Shown: piece by piece, positions 5,740-7,482 of the stretch
How the letters are laid out: the number at the start of each line of letters is the position of its first letter
How positions within the stretch are numbered: position 1 is the first letter of the stretch
Assembly: GCA_017557265.1 (NCBI GenBank)
Contig: JAFZAM010000192.1
Location: forward strand, 1-7,482
Source: Oscillospiraceae bacterium
GTDB taxonomy: Bacteria; Bacillota; Clostridia; Oscillospirales; Oscillospiraceae
Length of the DNA: 7,482 nucleotides
Direction of reading: 5' to 3'
Notes under the pieces: model-generated
Told to the model about the DNA's origin: nothing
Seen by the model: only the letters and a program-made list of their open reading frames with translations
The model's database searches: none
Program-made: the position numbers and the translations under genes

Positions 5740-5745
5740 ATTATA
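5740..5745 (-). promoter_or_regulatory. Possible -10 element upstream of spoVT
   Basis: A perfect TATAAT on the minus strand lies 57 bases before the spoVT start. No good -35 is found 17 bases upstream (CAAAAT there), and it does not fit the SigG -10 pattern expected from the Bacillus gene. Confidence 0.3.
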
Positions 5746-5805
5746 CAAAACGGGCATGGTATATTTTGCTCGACGAAAATGACGGCCCTGAAAGCGTTTT
5801 TCTCT

Positions 5806-5833
5806 TTGCAAAACGCGCGAAACGGAGTATCAT
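5806..5833 (+). promoter_or_regulatory. Probable promoter of the carboxylesterase gene
   Basis: TTGCAA (5806-5811) and TATCAT (5828-5833) are 16 bases apart, matching the SigA consensus at four and five of six bases. An overlapping TATAGT follows at 5834-5839 as an alternative -10. The leader is about 30 bases and contains the AAGGGAGA ribosome binding site. Confidence 0.5.
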
Positions 5834-5870
5834 ATAGTCAGAAATAAATAAAAGAAAGGGAGAGCAGACC

Positions 5871-7403
5871 ATGATAAGAAAAGCGACAGTCGAGGGCGGC
5901 CGCATAGTCGGCATACCCGCGGCGGATCCGCGCATTACGGCCTTCAAGGGCATACCCTTCGCCGCGCCTCCGGTCGGCGAGAACCGCTGGAGGGCTCCGC
6001 AGCCCGTCGTGCCCTGGGAGGGCGAGCGCGAGTGCTTCACCTTCGCGCCCATATCCATGCAGCACATCCCCGGCCTTGACAAGAACAACATCTATTCCCG
6101 CGAGTGGAACGTCGATCCCGAGATACCCATGAGCGAGGACTGCCTCTATCTGAACGTCTGGACGCCCGCCAAGACGCCCGACGAGCGCCTGCCGGTCTTC
6201 GTGTGGTTCTTCGGCGGCGGCCTCAAGGAGGGCAACACCGCCGAGATGGAGTTCGACGGGGAGCGCATCGCCCGCCGCGGCATAGTCGTCGTGACGGTCA
6301 ACTACCGCCTCAACGTCTTCGGCTTCCTCGCGCATCCCGAGCTCACGGCCTCCCAGCCCGACGCGCCGTCCAACTTCGGCCATCTTGACCAGCGCGCCGG
6401 CATCCTCTGGGCGAGAAAAAACATCGCGGCCTTCGGCGGCGATCCCGACAACATAACCATAGGCGGCCAGTCGGCCGGCGGCGGCAGCGTCTGCGCCCAG
6501 CTGACCAGCCCGACGACCGAGGGACTATTCAAGAAGGCCGTCATATTCTCCGGCTTTGCCGCGGGAGTATATCCCAACCGCATCGGCGGCAGCGGCACCT
6601 TCGCCGACGTCGAGGAGCGCGGCAGGAAGTTCTTTGAGTTCCTCGGAGTCAAGACCCTTGCCGAGGCGCGCGCGCTCGACGCGGTCTATATCCGCGACAA
6701 ATGCAACGAGTTCCCCGGCATGTTCGGCACGAGCGACGACGGCGTCTTCCAGAAGGGCAGCTCCATGCAGAACATGCTCAACGGCAGATACCACCGCATG
6801 CCCCTCATCATGACCCACACCGCGACCGAGTTCTTCAACGGCGTCGGCGCCAAGAGCTCCGAGGAGTTCCGCGAGCTCGTCAAGCAGTATTTTGGGCCCC
6901 GCGCGGACAGGATGCTCGCCCTCTGCGGCTTTGAAAACGGCAAAACGCCCGACGTCGCCGACGCGAACGCCGCCTCGAGAGTCAGCACGTGGGAGACGGC
7001 GCTGCGCGCGTTCGCGCTCTGCAGGGCCGAGAAGGGGATAGAAGAGCCGCTCTATTACGGCGTGTTCGATCCCTCGATCCCCGGCTGGGACAACCCCGGC
7101 TCGTTCCATTCCAGCGACCTCTGGTTCTGGTTCGAGACGCTCGCCAAGTGCTGGCGCGCCTTCAAGGGGTATCATTTCGACCTCTCGAGGCAGATGTGCA
7201 ACTACCTCGCATCGTTTATCCGTAGCGGCGACCCGAACTGCGCCGACAACGACGGCGAGCCGCAGCCCGCTTGGCTCCCGATGACGGTCGACAAGCCCGA
7301 GAGGATGTTCTTCGACGACTCCGGAAGCGCCTGCGCCGAGGCCGCGCCGAGCCCCGTCGTCGCGCTCATCGCCGAGGCCACCCTCGAGAAGAACAAATTC
7401 TGA
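5871..7403 (+). CDS. Type-B carboxylesterase, alpha/beta-hydrolase, 510 aa
   Basis: Full-length member of the carboxylesterase type-B family (PF00135; usual length about 490-550). Visible in order: FKGIPFAAPPVGENRWRAP near the start, the signature EDCLYLNVW at 89-97, the oxyanion loop FGGG at 114-117, the nucleophile elbow GGQSAGG with Ser201, the acid Glu320 in TATEFFNG, and His413 in GSFHSSDLWFWF. The C-terminal SGDPN is also typical. The triad is therefore complete, and the protein should hydrolyse carboxylic esters; its natural substrate cannot be read from sequence. Two variations are seen: the family's HGGG is FGGG, and GESAG is GQSAG. No signal peptide or membrane helix is present, so it is cytoplasmic. 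The ATG at 5871 has GGGAG eight bases upstream. The gene is alone, with its own promoter and terminator, and shares the host's codon habits, including frequent ATA. Confidence 0.95.
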   Translation: MIRKATVEGGRIVGIPAADPRITAFKGIPFAAPPVGENRWRAPQPVVPWEGERECFTFAPISMQHIPGLDKNNIYSREWNVDPEIPMSEDCLYLNVWTPAKTPDERLPVFVWFFGGGLKEGNTAEMEFDGERIARRGIVVVTVNYRLNVFGFLAHPELTASQPDAPSNFGHLDQRAGILWARKNIAAFGGDPDNITIGGQSAGGGSVCAQLTSPTTEGLFKKAVIFSGFAAGVYPNRIGGSGTFADVEERGRKFFEFLGVKTLAEARALDAVYIRDKCNEFPGMFGTSDDGVFQKGSSMQNMLNGRYHRMPLIMTHTATEFFNGVGAKSSEEFRELVKQYFGPRADRMLALCGFENGKTPDVADANAASRVSTWETALRAFALCRAEKGIEEPLYYGVFDPSIPGWDNPGSFHSSDLWFWFETLAKCWRAFKGYHFDLSRQMCNYLASFIRSGDPNCADNDGEPQPAWLPMTVDKPERMFFDDSGSACAEAAPSPVVALIAEATLEKNKF

Positions 7404-7418
7404 ATATAACGCATATCC

Positions 7419-7463
7419 GGACCGGAGCCCCGCGCAATAGCGGAGCTCCGGTCCGCTATTTTT
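7419..7463 (+). terminator. Intrinsic terminator after the carboxylesterase, with an alternative hairpin
   Basis: A perfect 10-bp stem (7419-7428 with 7445-7454) continues, after one mismatch, into an inner CCGC/GCGG pair. The T run at 7459-7463 is four bases beyond the stem. A second perfect 9-bp hairpin (7436-7444 with 7452-7460) overlaps it and cannot form at the same time; it abuts TTT directly. Confidence 0.8.
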
Positions 7464-7482
7464 CGCGCCCGCAGACCGATAA

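Noticed and set aside
5741..6383. Minus-strand open frames over the esterase start
   Set aside because: They oppose a well-supported gene with complete family motifs and have no support of their own.

Overview
The window reads as a piece of chromosome from a GC-rich (roughly two-thirds G+C by eye), endospore-forming member of the Firmicutes, most likely a gut-type anaerobic clostridium. The evidence is a SpoVT regulator, a CotF-type spore coat protein, an SLH-anchored surface protein, AGGAGG-type ribosome binding sites and short hairpin terminators. I see no mobile elements, CRISPR arrays, tRNA or rRNA. The order-level assignment is inference.

Layout. (1) Bases 1-3812, plus strand: a two-gene operon. 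It holds the 3' part of an HtrA/DegP-type trypsin-PDZ protein, whose start lies outside the window, and a 947-residue exported protein made of a phosphodiester glycosidase (NAGPA) domain, Ig-like regions and three SLH repeats. The two genes overlap at TAATG and end at a strong bidirectional hairpin. (2) Bases 3859-5682, minus strand: three genes, each with its own terminator. They are a ferritin-like CotF-family coat protein, an unrecognised four-helix membrane protein of clearly different base composition, and spoVT. (3) Bases 5871-7403, plus strand: a cytoplasmic type-B carboxylesterase, divergent from spoVT, followed by its own terminator.

How the genes fit together. The first operon works outside the membrane. 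The HtrA relative probably binds or processes exported protein, or only binds it because its nucleophile is changed. Its partner is held on the cell wall through SLH repeats and carries a sugar-phosphodiester hydrolase domain. The minus-strand block is sporulation-related at both ends (SpoVT in the forespore, coat protein in the spore), which makes the membrane protein between them a weak sporulation candidate. The esterase looks like an independent metabolic gene.

Points most worth checking: the Ser-to-Thr and Gly-to-Trp changes in the HtrA active-site motif, its translational coupling to a surface phosphodiester glycosidase, a possible di-metal site in the coat protein, the compositional outlier membrane gene, and heavy use of the AUA isoleucine codon in a GC-rich genome. 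I found no wholly new multi-gene system that I could defend; the first operon is the nearest candidate.
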